A stretch of 64,000 nucleotides of DNA from Melastoma dodecandrum (Eukaryota; Streptophyta; Magnoliopsida; Myrtales; Melastomataceae): the NCBI GenBank assembly GCA_029817715.1, contig JARUPY010000534.1, positions 2,916,501-2,980,500 of the forward strand, in the 5' to 3' direction. Below are positions 39,162 to 49,244 of the stretch, in pieces. How positions within the stretch are numbered: position 1 is the first letter of the stretch; each line of letters starts with the position of its first letter. Below the pieces are notes generated by a model. That model was given only the letters and a program-made list of their open reading frames with translations, was not told the origin of the DNA and searched no databases. The position numbers and the translations under genes were made by a program.

Positions 39162-41018
39162 GGTGCCAGAAAAAAATCAGAACCCTTTGGAAAGATACAA
39201 CTCACAATCGAAGATAGATCTTTATCCCCAACCCAAACACTCAAGTAGCCTGGGTGATAAGCCTGCCGACATAAATTAGAGATCTCATAATTAGGGTCAC
39301 AAACTGTCCAAGAAATCATCATTTATGCATCTAAAAGAAAATAGATTGCCGAAAAATCTTCCCACTTCACAATTCACTTCTCTGCATTAGCATCCTCTGC
39401 ATAGGACTAGCGGACTAAACTCAAGCGAGGAAAACTTTCAAACATACACCACCCAATTCCTTATCTTCATACCAGATGCAGAAAGCAAATGCAAGCAAAA
39501 TGGGCATCCAGGCAAGCATACGTTCTTAATCCCTGGTGAGTGGCGACATTCACATTCGCAAACACATGGATTTGACTGGTAAAACCATCTCATTTACACA
39601 CACCTAACACTGAAGAAATTCCCACCCCCCCCTCCCCCCCCCAAAAAAAAAAAACAATTAAGATTACTCATTTATACTAATTCCAGACACGCCATCATCG
39701 TATCGAAACTCCAATCCCACTCATGCCCTTCCAAAGCGACACCGCCAACTCAAGGAAGCGTCTAGGGAAACACGAAACACCCAGAAACACATTCGACCCT
39801 CTAAAACTTTCTCACTTCTCACAATACCGCATAGCTAGACTCCTGGTCCTACGCCTCTGTCCGTCTTTGGGGCACTGTCGAATTCCTAAAGCTACCTCCT
39901 AGGGAGAAAACACCGACGGAAGAAAACACGCGAAATCGGACCGAGTGGCTCGACTCACCCGCGGACTCCCTCCTTCGTCCTCCCGGAGGAGCAGACAGTT
40001 CACCCGCCCCTAAGAATCCCCTCCTTCGCTAAGCAACCGACAGAAGTGGGAGACGATCGGAGGATGTTTAGGGCGAGGCGACGGGACGCTTCGTCGGAAC
40101 ATCGTGGCATTGGGCTTTGGTTGGTTCCGGCCCAGTTCATGTCATGACTCTCGTCGGGCCATTTAGTGTGGAGGCCCGATTTGAATTAAAGAAAATTATC
40201 ATAAATATCTAATATAACTTAATGTATAATCGCGACAAAAGCAAAACTCCCAGGGTCGAATACTCTTCCATGGAGAATGTACGAGGCACGCATCCTAAAG
40301 TCATCATCCGGAGGTCGCGAGCCTGTCTTCATGCAAAAAATGTCACGCTTCGCTCTTCCGAGATCATGCGATCGAACTCGCGGTACTCTGAACTAAGCAT
40401 GAGACAACAAGAAGGAAGCTTGACATAAACAGATGGTAATAATAGTTCAGGTGTTTGTTATTAATCTAACAAAAAGGAATGTGAGGATAGGACTTTGGAT
40501 AAAAGGGAGAGTAGTAAAACCCTGCGTGGGAAAAGCATTAATTAGCCAAATGAATCTGTTTGGACAAATTCAAACCCACCCCCCCCCCCCCCCCCAAATA
40601 TATGATTTCATTATCCCCCCCCTAAAAGGGATTCGGACCACATGTAAAGATAATCCCGAAGAATAAGTCGTAGATTTCGGCGGGCCTCCCGCTTAGCGTA
40701 TTATCTTCTTACATTACATATATATGAGTTGATAGGTAATAATGGATGAGAGATGTGGAGATAGTTTTGTAGGGATATAGTGTTACTTTAAAAAAAGATT
40801 TCGATCAAAGTTTTAAAATAACTCGATTTACCGTGTGTTTTAAAAACTCGTCTTTCAATTTACAAATTACAAAGAAGACGAATTTTCAAAATTCCGCTGT
40901 CCAAATAATCGAGGAGGGTATCTTTTAGTTTTTTTTGTAAAAGACGAAAGAAGAAAAGGGATAGAGGGGGGAGGGGAGACGGAGAAAGAGGTAGTGACGG
41001 AGAAAGGGGAAGGGAGAG
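39162..41018. other. PQBP1 upstream region and spacer before the LTR array
   Basis: Sequence just above 39161 is the presumed leader of the PQBP1 gene; a CT-rich GC-rich segment at about 39890-40060 could be its transcription start region. Homopolymer tracts of C occur at about 39628-39643 and 40578-40594. A purine-rich tract (about 40940-41018) is the insertion target of the LTR array. No other gene was recognised. Confidence 0.5.
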
Positions 41019-42419
41019 TGTTGACATGGCAAAAATTTTGGGCTTAATTATAAGAAATCATAAGTCCAAGCCCACTTTTATGTGAGCTCGCTAGGGAAGT
41101 ACTAAGTCTACAAAGGACTGTCGGTGTTAAGTCTACGGGGCCAAGTCTACGGGGGTCTAAGTCTACGAGGACCCACGTCTACGAGGGTCTAAGTCTACGA
41201 GGACCCACGTCTACGAGGGTCAAGTCTACGGACCCACGTCTACGAGGATTAAGTCTACGAGAGTCAAGTCTACGAGGGTTAAGTCTACGAGAGTCAAGTC
41301 TACGACGACTCCAGTCTACCACGGTCCGAGTCTACGAGGTCCAGTCTACGACGGTCCAGTCTACAACGGTCCGAGTCTACGACGGTCTGAGTCTACGACG
41401 GTCCAGTCTACGACGGTCCCAGTCTACGACGGTCCGAGTCTACGAAGGCTCGAGTCTACGAGGGTCAGAAAAGATCATGACTCCGAGATTTTTGGAGAGA
41501 AGATTATGGGGCCACGTTACCATGATTTGAAAAGATCTTCAGTCGGAGAAAATCTGGGGATAAGTTTCTAATTCTTTAATTTAATATGAGGAAAAGAAAC
41601 CATTAAGTTTACGACGTGGATAAGACCCACGTTGCCAGGATCAGGTTGTTCCCAAGATTCTAGGAAGTTGATTGGGAGAGCCACGACCTGGAGAGATCCT
41701 TGGAGAACGTGTCAAACACCCAAACCCCTCAAGATTTAATATAAATAGGGGGAAGATCTTCCTTGAAAGATCACGATCAATCAGCCAAACACAAGCTTTG
41801 CATTGCTCGTCACCCTTAGTTTAGTAGATACCCCGGCCTGGGTTATTGGGTCATCCTTTCAACAGCGGAGTGAGCAACCGTAGCTCCGTTGATCAACCTT
41901 CCGCCAGCGCTTCCATCGTCGAGACGAGCAACCGTAGTCGCGACACCCAGCTTCCACCATCGCCTCCACCGTCGGGACGAGCGACCGTAATTTCGACGAT
42001 CATCCTCCGCCTGCATCTCCGCCACCAAGGTGTTCATCCGAAGCCTTGACATCCGCGCCCGACGTCCACCAGACTTTGCTTCACGGGACGTAAGTCTACA
42101 GCGCACTGTGCCGAGTCTACAGCGTCAGCAGTAACGTCAGCACTAGGCCTGCGTCTCGCGACAACGAGTCTACAGCGTCAGCAGTGACGTCAGCTCCAGT
42201 CGCACCTCCAGCAGCGAGTCTACACCGCCTCCGTCATCCCTAACCCCACTTTTCATTCACTTTTTATGGCTTTAAGCGTTCGTTTACTTTTGTAAGTCTT
42301 CGAATTTGTAATCAGTCGTATTATTTATCATTGAAATTCATCTTTCTGGCGACCACACGCAATTCTCTGTGAGTCCAATTGCCAAATATTTCCGACGTGG
42401 TCCGTTTCCTACGCGAACA
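41019..42419 (+). repeat. LTR copy 1 (1401 bp)
   Basis: Runs from TGTTGACATGG to CGCGAACA. The U3 holds a 15-16-base minisatellite (about 41105-41470) and a TATAAATAGG at 41740-41749 in a sequence shared by all three copies, a likely pol II promoter. The U5 part carries further GTCTACA motifs (about 42091-42230). It is longer than copies 2 and 3 mainly through extra minisatellite units. Confidence 0.88.
41105..41470 (+). repeat. LTR minisatellite with GTCTACGA core (three homologous arrays)
   Basis: Units such as AAGTCTACGAGGGTT, AAGTCTACGAGAGTC and AGTCTACGACGGTCCG follow one another, about 24 units here. Homologous arrays are at 43640-43950 and 46130-46420 with fewer units. Long translated frames through the arrays are artefacts of the repeat. 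Confidence 0.85.
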
Positions 42420-42469
42420 CGTCTTTGGCGACCACAGTGGGAGACGAAGAAAATACTTCACATTTACAG

Positions 42470-43438
42470 ATGGCAAAAAACACCAGAAGTGGAATGAATC
42501 GTGATCCCCCACCTCCATTAGATGGAGATGGCACTTTTGCAGTAGGGGACACAAATGTGGAGAATGTGGCTCTATGTGGCCAAGTAAACACTGGTCAGAT
42601 CGATTTCGGGGTGCATACACCATTTGAATTCATATCCAGATTTGAGTTCCACAAGGAATTTAATGATATGAAAAACTTGGTCGACAGACGTTTCTCCGGA
42701 CTAGAAAACAACATGGCTCAGATACTGAAGCAAATCAGTGCCTTAAATCGGCCAAGCGCCGCTGCAAAGCCAAAAAACTGGGAAAGGACTCGAGACGAGT
42801 CTACGAGAGTGATCAGTCCAAATCGCCTCTACGAAGACGGCGACGTAGACTGGGACGAAAATCGATACTCAAATTGTGCTTCCCGCCAATGGCGTAGAGA
42901 TAGCTTTTCCGATGAAGAGGCCCGAGTTGGGGAGTTTGTACCCATAACAAAACCACCTGTTGAGATAGATGTCCCTAAAGTAAAAACTTTTGTTGACGTT
43001 TGTGCCCGTCAAGGAAAAGCTCCAATCGATGAATATGTTCCCATAGCAAACCCATCATCAAAAGTTGATAAAGTTAAGCAGTTTGGTCCGCCAACTCTTA
43101 AAGATGTTGGGGTACAAGTGGTAGAACAAGTTATGCCAAATTTTGTGCCCATAATCGACGTCCAACTATTAAAAAATGAGATTACAATTCATACCTTTCA
43201 TACCTTCCAAACAAAGGTTAACATCATAGATAATGACTTTGAACTTCTCGAGCATAAACCGTGGGTGCCTGGAGAAACAATAGTGGCCAACCCGTTATTA
43301 TTGTGTCATTTGCCCTTTGATCCGGGCGGTTTGCAACACAACATACGCATAAATCGACAACGTCTCATTCAACTAGACAATGATTTTCAATTCCCGCGAC
43401 ATTGGAAAATACCATGGGATCACACTGTTTCGTGTTAG
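42470..43438 (+). CDS. Unfamiliar ~322-residue protein of the LTR element, copy 1
   Basis: The first ATG at 42470 opens MAKNTRSGMNRDPPPPLDGD and the frame stays open to TAG at 43438, covering most of the internal region. A short region about 55-95 (VDRRFSGLENNMAQILKQIS) looks helical or coiled-coil. The middle is charged and Pro/Val-rich with repeated VPI(T/A/I) motifs (EFVPITKPP, EYVPIANP, NFVPIIDV), and the C-terminus is Trp/Pro-rich. There is no Cys-His zinc knuckle, no DSG protease motif and no RT or integrase motif. It could be a diverged Gag-like protein, but that is inference from position only. Codon-level conservation with copy 2 shows it was once maintained. Confidence 0.7.
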   Translation: MAKNTRSGMNRDPPPPLDGDGTFAVGDTNVENVALCGQVNTGQIDFGVHTPFEFISRFEFHKEFNDMKNLVDRRFSGLENNMAQILKQISALNRPSAAAKPKNWERTRDESTRVISPNRLYEDGDVDWDENRYSNCASRQWRRDSFSDEEARVGEFVPITKPPVEIDVPKVKTFVDVCARQGKAPIDEYVPIANPSSKVDKVKQFGPPTLKDVGVQVVEQVMPNFVPIIDVQLLKNEITIHTFHTFQTKVNIIDNDFELLEHKPWVPGETIVANPLLLCHLPFDPGGLQHNIRINRQRLIQLDNDFQFPRHWKIPWDHTVSC

Positions 43439-43555
43439 GTCTCGAATCCCCAATGTCTTCCATTCTTTTTAAGCTTCTTTGTCCATATTCAAACCACTTC
43501 ACAATACTGGGTTAGACTCTCAGCTAAGATCGTCTCACCCTAAGAGGGGGGCTTA

Positions 43556-44909
43556 TGGTGACATGGCAAAAATCTTGGGCTTAATTATAAGAAATCATAA
43601 GTCCAAACCCACTTTTATGTGAGCTCGCCAGGGAAGTACTAAGTCTACAAAGGACTGTCGGTGTTAAGTCTACGGGGCCAAGTCTACGGGGGTCTAAGTC
43701 TACGAGGACCCACGTCTACGAGGGTCAAGTCTACGGACCCACGTCTACGAGGGTTAAGTGTACGAGAGTCAAGTCTACGAGGGTTAAGTCTACGAGAGTC
43801 AAGTCTACGACGGTCCAGTCTACGACGGTCCGAGTCTACGAGAGTCAAGTCTACGACGGTCCAGTCTACGACGGTCCGAGTCTACGACGGTCCGAGTCTA
43901 CGACGGTCCCAGTCTACGACGGTCCGAGTCTACGATGGCTCGAGTCTACGAGGGTCAGAAAAGATCTTGACTCCGAGATTTTTGGAGAGAAGATTATGCG
44001 GCCACGTTACCATGATTTGAAAAGATCTTCAGTCGAAGAAAATCTGGGGATATGTTTCTAATCCTTTAATTTAATATGAGGAAAAGAAACCATTAAGTTT
44101 ACGACGTGGATAAGACCTACGTTACCAGGATCAGGTTGTTCCCAAGATTCTAGGAAGTTGATTGGGAGAGCCACGACCTGGAGAGATCCTTGGAGAACGT
44201 GTCAAACACCCCAACCCCTCAAGATTTAATATAAATAGGGGGAAGATCTTCCTTGAAAGATCACGATCAATCAGCCAAACACAAGCTTTGCATTGCTCGT
44301 CACCCTTAGTTAGTAGATACCCCGGCCTGGGTTATTGGGTCATCCTTTCAACAGCGGAGTGAGCAACCGTAGCTCCGTTGATCAACCTTCCGCCAGCGCT
44401 TCCATCGTCGAGACGAGCAACCGTAGTCGCGACACCTAGCTTCCACCATCGCCTCCACCGTCGGGACGAGCGACCGTAATTCTGACGATCATCCTCCGCC
44501 TGCATCTCCGCCACCAAGGTGTTCATCCGAAGCCTTGACATCCGCGCCCGACGTCCACCAGACTTTGCTTCACGGGGCGTAAAGTCTACAGCGCACTGTG
44601 CCGAGTCTACAGCGTCAGCAGTAACGTCAGCACCAGGCCTGCGTCTCTCGACAACGAGTCTACAGCGTCAGCAGTAACGTCAGCTCCAGTCGCACCTCCA
44701 GCAGCGAGTCTACACCGCCTCCGTCATCCCTAACCCCACTTTTCATTCACTTTTTATGCCTGTAAGCGTTCGTTTACTTCTGTAAGTCTTCGAATTTGTA
44801 ATCAGTCGTATTATTTATCATTGAAATTCATCTTTCTGGCGACCACACGCAATTCCCTGTGATTCCAATTGCCAAATATTTCCGACGTGGTCCGTTTCCT
44901 ATGCGAACA
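43556..44909 (+). repeat. LTR copy 2 (1354 bp), shared by both units
   Basis: Starts TGGTGACATGG after the polypurine tract and ends GCGAACA. The minisatellite lies at about 43640-43950 and the TATAAATAGG at 44230. It is very similar to copies 1 and 3 apart from unit number and scattered substitutions. Confidence 0.88.
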
Positions 44910-44983
44910 CGTCTTTGACGACCACAGTGGGAGACGAAGAAAATACTTCACATTTTCAGATGGCAAAAAACACCAGAAGTTGA

Positions 44984-45895
44984 ATGAATCGTGATCCCCC
45001 ACCTCCATTAGATGGAGATGGCACTTTTGCAGTAGGGGACACAAATGTGGAGAATGTGGCTCTAAGTGGCCAAGTAAACACTGGTCAGAACGATTTCGGG
45101 GTGCATACACCTTCTGAATTCATATCCATACTTGAGTTCCACAAGGAATTTAATGATATAAAGAACTTGGTCGACAGACGTTTCTCCGGACTAGAAAACA
45201 ACATGGCTCAGATACTGGAGCAAATCAGTGCCTTAAATCGGCCAAGCACCGCTGCAAAGCCAAAAAACTTGGAAAGGACTCGTGACGAGTCTACGAGAGT
45301 GATCAGTCCAAATCGCCTCTACGAAGACGGCGACGTAGACTGGGACGAAAATCGATACTCAAATTATGCTTCCCGCCAATGGCGTAGAGAGAGCTTTTCC
45401 GATGATGAGGCCCCAGTAGGGGAGTTTGTTCCCATAACAAAACCACCTGTTGAGATAGATGTCCCTAAAGTAAAAACTTTTGTTGACATTTGTGCCCGTC
45501 AAGGAAAAGCTCTAATCGATGAATATGTTCCCATTGCAAACCCGTCATCAAAAGTTGATAAAGTTAAGCAGTTTGGTCCGCCAACTCTTAAAGATGTTGG
45601 GGTACAAGTGGTAGAAAAAGTTATGCCAAATTTTGTGCCCATAATCGACGTCCAACTATTAAAAAAAGAGATTACAATTCATACCTTTCATACCTTCCAA
45701 ACAAAGGTTAACATCATAGGTAATGACTTTGAACTTCTCGAGCATAAACCGTGGGCGCCTGGAGAAACAATAGTGGCCAACCCGTTATTATGGTGTCATT
45801 TGCCCTTTGATCCGGGCGGTTTGCAACACAACATACGCATAAATCGACAACGTCTCATTCAACTAGACAATGATTTTCAATTCCCGCGACATTAG
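44984..45895 (+). pseudogene. Second copy of the LTR-element protein, disrupted
   Basis: Colinear with the copy-1 frame but with two nonsense changes: a TGA at about 44981-44983 replaces the Gly codon before MNRDPPPP, and a TAG at 45893-45895 replaces the Trp codon after FQFPRH, removing the last ten residues or so. The rest is open and differs by scattered substitutions (about 2-3 percent by eye). The open remainder from ATG 44984 encodes 303 residues. Confidence 0.75.
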
Positions 45896-46045
45896 AAAAT
45901 ACCATGGGATCACACTGTTTCGTGTTAGGTCTCGAATCCCCAATGTCTTCCATTCTTTTTAAGATTCTTTGTCCATATTCAAACCACTTCACAATACTGG
46001 GTTAGACTCTCAGCTAAGATCGTCTCACCCTAAGAGGGGGGCTTA

Positions 46046-47372
46046 TGGTGACATGGCAAAAATCTTGGGCTTAATTATAAGAAATCATAAGTCCAAGCCC
46101 ACTTTTATGTGAGCTCGCCAGGGAAGTACTAAGTCTACAAAGGACTGTCGGTGTTAAGTCTACGGGGGTCTAAGTCTACGAGGACCCACGTCTACGAGGG
46201 TCAAGTCTACGGACCCACGTCTACGAGGGTTAAGTCTACGAGAGTCAAGTCAACGAGGGTTAAGTCTACGAGAGTCAAGTCTACGATGGCTCCAGTCTAC
46301 AACGGTCCGAGTCTACGACGGTCCGAGTCTACGACGGTCCCAGTCTACGACGGTCCGAGTCTACGACGGTCCCAGTCTACGACGGTCCGAGTCTACGACG
46401 GCTCGAGTCTACGAGGGTCATAAAAGATCTTGACTCCGAGATTTTTGGAGAGAAGATTATGGGGCCACGTTACCATGATTTGAAAAGATCTTCAGCCGAA
46501 GAAAATCTGGGGATAAGTTTCTAATCCATTAATTTAATATGAGGAAAAGAAACCATTAAGTTTACGACGTGGATAAGACCCACGTTGCCAGGATCAGGTT
46601 GTTCCCAAGTTTCTAGGAAGTTGATTGGGAGAGCCACGACCTGGAGAGATCCTTGGAGAACGTGTCAAACACCCCAACCCCTCAAGATTTAATATAAATA
46701 GGGGGAAGATCTTCCTTGAAAGATCACGATCAATCAGCCAAACACAAGCTTTGCATTGCTCGTCACCCTTGGTTTAGTAGATACCCCGGCCTGGGTTATT
46801 GGGTCATCCTTTCAACAGCGGAGTGAGCAACCGTAGCTCCGTTGATCAACCTTCCGCCAGCGCTTCCATCGTCGAGACGAGCAACCGTAGTCGCGACACC
46901 CAGCTTCCACCATCGCCTCCACCGTCGGAACGAGCGACCGTAATTCCGACGATCATCCTCCGCCTGCATCTCCGCCACCAAGGTGTTCATCCGAAGCCTT
47001 GACATCCGCGCCCGACGTCCACCAGATTTTGCTTCATGGGTCGTAAGTCTACAGCGCATTGTGCCGAGTCTACAGCGTCAGCTCTAATATCAGCACCAGG
47101 CCTGCGTCTCACGACAACGAGTTTACAGTGTCAACAGTGACGTCAACTCCAGTCGCACCTCCAGCAGCGAGTCTACACCACCTCCGTCATCCGTAACCCC
47201 ACTTTTCATTCACTTTTTATGGCTGTAAGCGTTCGTTTACTTCTGTAAGTCTTCGAATTTGTAATCAGTCGTATTATTTATCATTGAAATTCATCTTTCT
47301 GGCGACCACACGCAATTCTCTGTGAGTCCAATTGCCAAATATTTCCGACGTGGTCCGTTTCCTACGCGAACA
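46046..47372 (+). repeat. LTR copy 3 (1327 bp)
   Basis: Starts TGGTGACATGG and ends at CGAACA (47372), followed directly by GAGAG, matching the five bases before LTR copy 1. The minisatellite (about 46130-46420) is the shortest of the three. The TATAAATA lies at 46693. Confidence 0.88.
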
Positions 47373-47882
47373 GAGAGAAGGGGAGTGGGGAAGGGAGAGG
47401 GGGAGAGGCGTGGGGAAAAGGAAGGGGGGAGAGACGGGGAGAGAAGAAGCGTGGGGAATATGAAAGGGCGAATGATAAAAAAAAAAGTAAAAACAATTAA
47501 AGGATACAGAAGGCGGGTTTAAAACCTGCCTCGTTTTCTTTTGGAAGACATATTTTAAAACCAACGCGTACAAAGCTCGATGTAGAGAGGTATAAACAAA
47601 AAACAAGAGGATCCAGAAAACCCTCGTGTAAGTGTAATAAGCATGTGGGGAAGGACGAATTTTGGGTGGGACTTTGTCCATTATTAACATTTTGTCTACT
47701 CTCCAAAATCCATCGCTTAGCTCGCCTGCTTGGTCCTCGCCGGCGTCGGACGGGTGCCCGCGAACCTTACCCAATCGACCACCTTCTTCCCCACCCCCCA
47801 AGCCTACCCCATTTTCCCTCCAATTTCACCACCCACGTCCTTGTCCCACTCCACCCTTAGCCTCACACTACCCATTCCATCC

Positions 47883-48940
47883 ATGTCATCTGCACACCCC
47901 TCAAACCCCCACCTTCCTAACCCCTCCACCCTTATGACTAGCCCAACACAGCCTGTCAACCCCATTGTACACCCATTCCTCTCGGAAGAAATCTCACCCC
48001 CACTTGGGTTTGTTGCAAGGGTAGATGTCATGCTGAAGAACCACTCGGCTCGGCAAGGACACAACGCTGGTCTTACTATCAAGTTTCTTTTGGTGTTGAG
48101 GGGTACGTGTGCCAAAAGTGTTGGAGAAAATTTGAGTTAGCCACTGGAAATATTCACTCATAGGCTCAAAAGGATTTGCCTCCAGCTTTGGCAAAGGAAA
48201 GGGCTGGTAAACGTCTGTGTCGCGAAAGTGGGGCTCTTATTTTGCGGTTCGATAGAGAAGATCATTTGGATAGTATCCTCCAGAGGAGGGATTGGCATGT
48301 AGTCGGTTGTCCTTTGTTGCTTAAAAGCTTAAAGGTAGGAGACTCTATAGAAGAATCTGAACCATCCCAGTTGTCGTGTTGGATCTCTTTAGAGGGTGTG
48401 CCCTTGGATTTGTGGCATAAACAGGGCATTCACTACCTCTCAAGTGCAATTGGAGTTGTCCTCAAAATTGATACGAGGTCAACTCGGTTGCCTAATATTA
48501 GGACTGTCAGAGTTCTCGTTGAGTGTGAAACCTCCAAAATGTTGCAGACTTCTATTGAGGCGAAGAAAGATGGTGGGGGAGGCTCATTCACGGTTAAGGT
48601 TGCTTATGAAGCTCGGCCAAGCCATTGTGAGAGGTGTAAAGTGTTCGAGCATACCAATGGTAATTATAGGGACCTTATATTGCACTCCCCTGTTTCTGAT
48701 GGGGAAGCTACGAGGTGCCAAAGAATAAATACGCTTCCAAGACATGAAATGTTTATTGCTAAGCCCTTGGTATTACCTCAGGTGGTTGTGAAAGGCTCTG
48801 AATTATCTCGGGTGATTACTCCTGATGTACTAGCTCGTGGGGAGGTTTTCGTTGGCACTATAGCCCCAAGACTTGACAGGGTCACTGGGGAAGAAACTGT
48901 TTTTTATGCTGTTGTTGTTGAGAAGGATGAGGTAGACTAG
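47883..48940 (+). pseudogene. LINE ORF1 (DUF4283-like nucleic-acid-binding protein), frameshifted
   Basis: ATG at 47883 opens a Pro/Ser-rich N-terminus running to a stop at 48140. The frame continues in another phase from about 48176 with the DUF4283-type core: GALILRFDREDHLDSILQRR, CWISLEGVPLDLWHKQG and the segment up to 48680. A single partial Cys-His cluster (HCERCKVFEHTNGN) stands where the zinc knuckle should be. The protein coats LINE RNA in related elements. Broken by at least one shift. Confidence 0.75.
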
Positions 48941-49244
48941 GGTCGTTGGTTGGATGTGCCACTACTCCTGGACTCTACAGCATCAGCATCTGTATACTTC
49001 CTTAAATAGGGAGTATACAAATGCTGTTCGGGAAGATGGTTGTAACAATGCTGGTAATGTGGCAATATACAAGGAAGAGTCATGTGCACAAGCTGTGGAA
49101 GATGTACTTGACAGCAGTTGGAGCTCTACTAGTACTATGCCCACTGTTACAAGTGCCAAAGAAAGGAAGAAACAAAAAGAAGGGAATGTTACTCCCTATT
49201 CTGCTTCAGCCTACTGGTAAAGGCCTCAAGGCCGCCACGAAACA

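Larger units (their letters stand above)
41019..47372 (+). mobile_element. Tandem array of a non-autonomous LTR retroelement: LTR-internal-LTR-internal-LTR
   Basis: Three direct LTRs (41019-42419, 43556-44909, 46046-47372) enclose two internal regions of exactly the same length, 1136 bases each (42420-43555 and 44910-46045). LTR ends are TGTTG (TGGTG in copies 2 and 3) and CGAACA. Each internal region starts with a primer-binding-type TGGCGACCACAGTGGGAG a few bases inside the LTR and ends with a polypurine tract (AAGAGGGGGG) before the next LTR. GAGAG flanks both outer ends, a plausible 5-bp target duplication, though the flank is purine-rich. No protease, integrase or reverse transcriptase is encoded. 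The primer site resembles that of Tat-lineage Gypsy elements, which suggests parasitism on such a partner. The array probably grew by unequal LTR recombination after one insertion. Confidence 0.88.

Noticed and set aside
41843..42106. Minus-strand Arg-rich frame repeated in all three LTRs
   Set aside because: It lies in the LTR transcribed region antisense to the element and has no motif; conservation follows from LTR identity.
43661..44020. Open frame of 119 codons reading repeated Ser-Thr-Arg-Val-Lys and Leu-Arg-Gly
   Set aside because: It is a translation of the LTR minisatellite; the homologous frame at 46151-46423 changes length with unit number.
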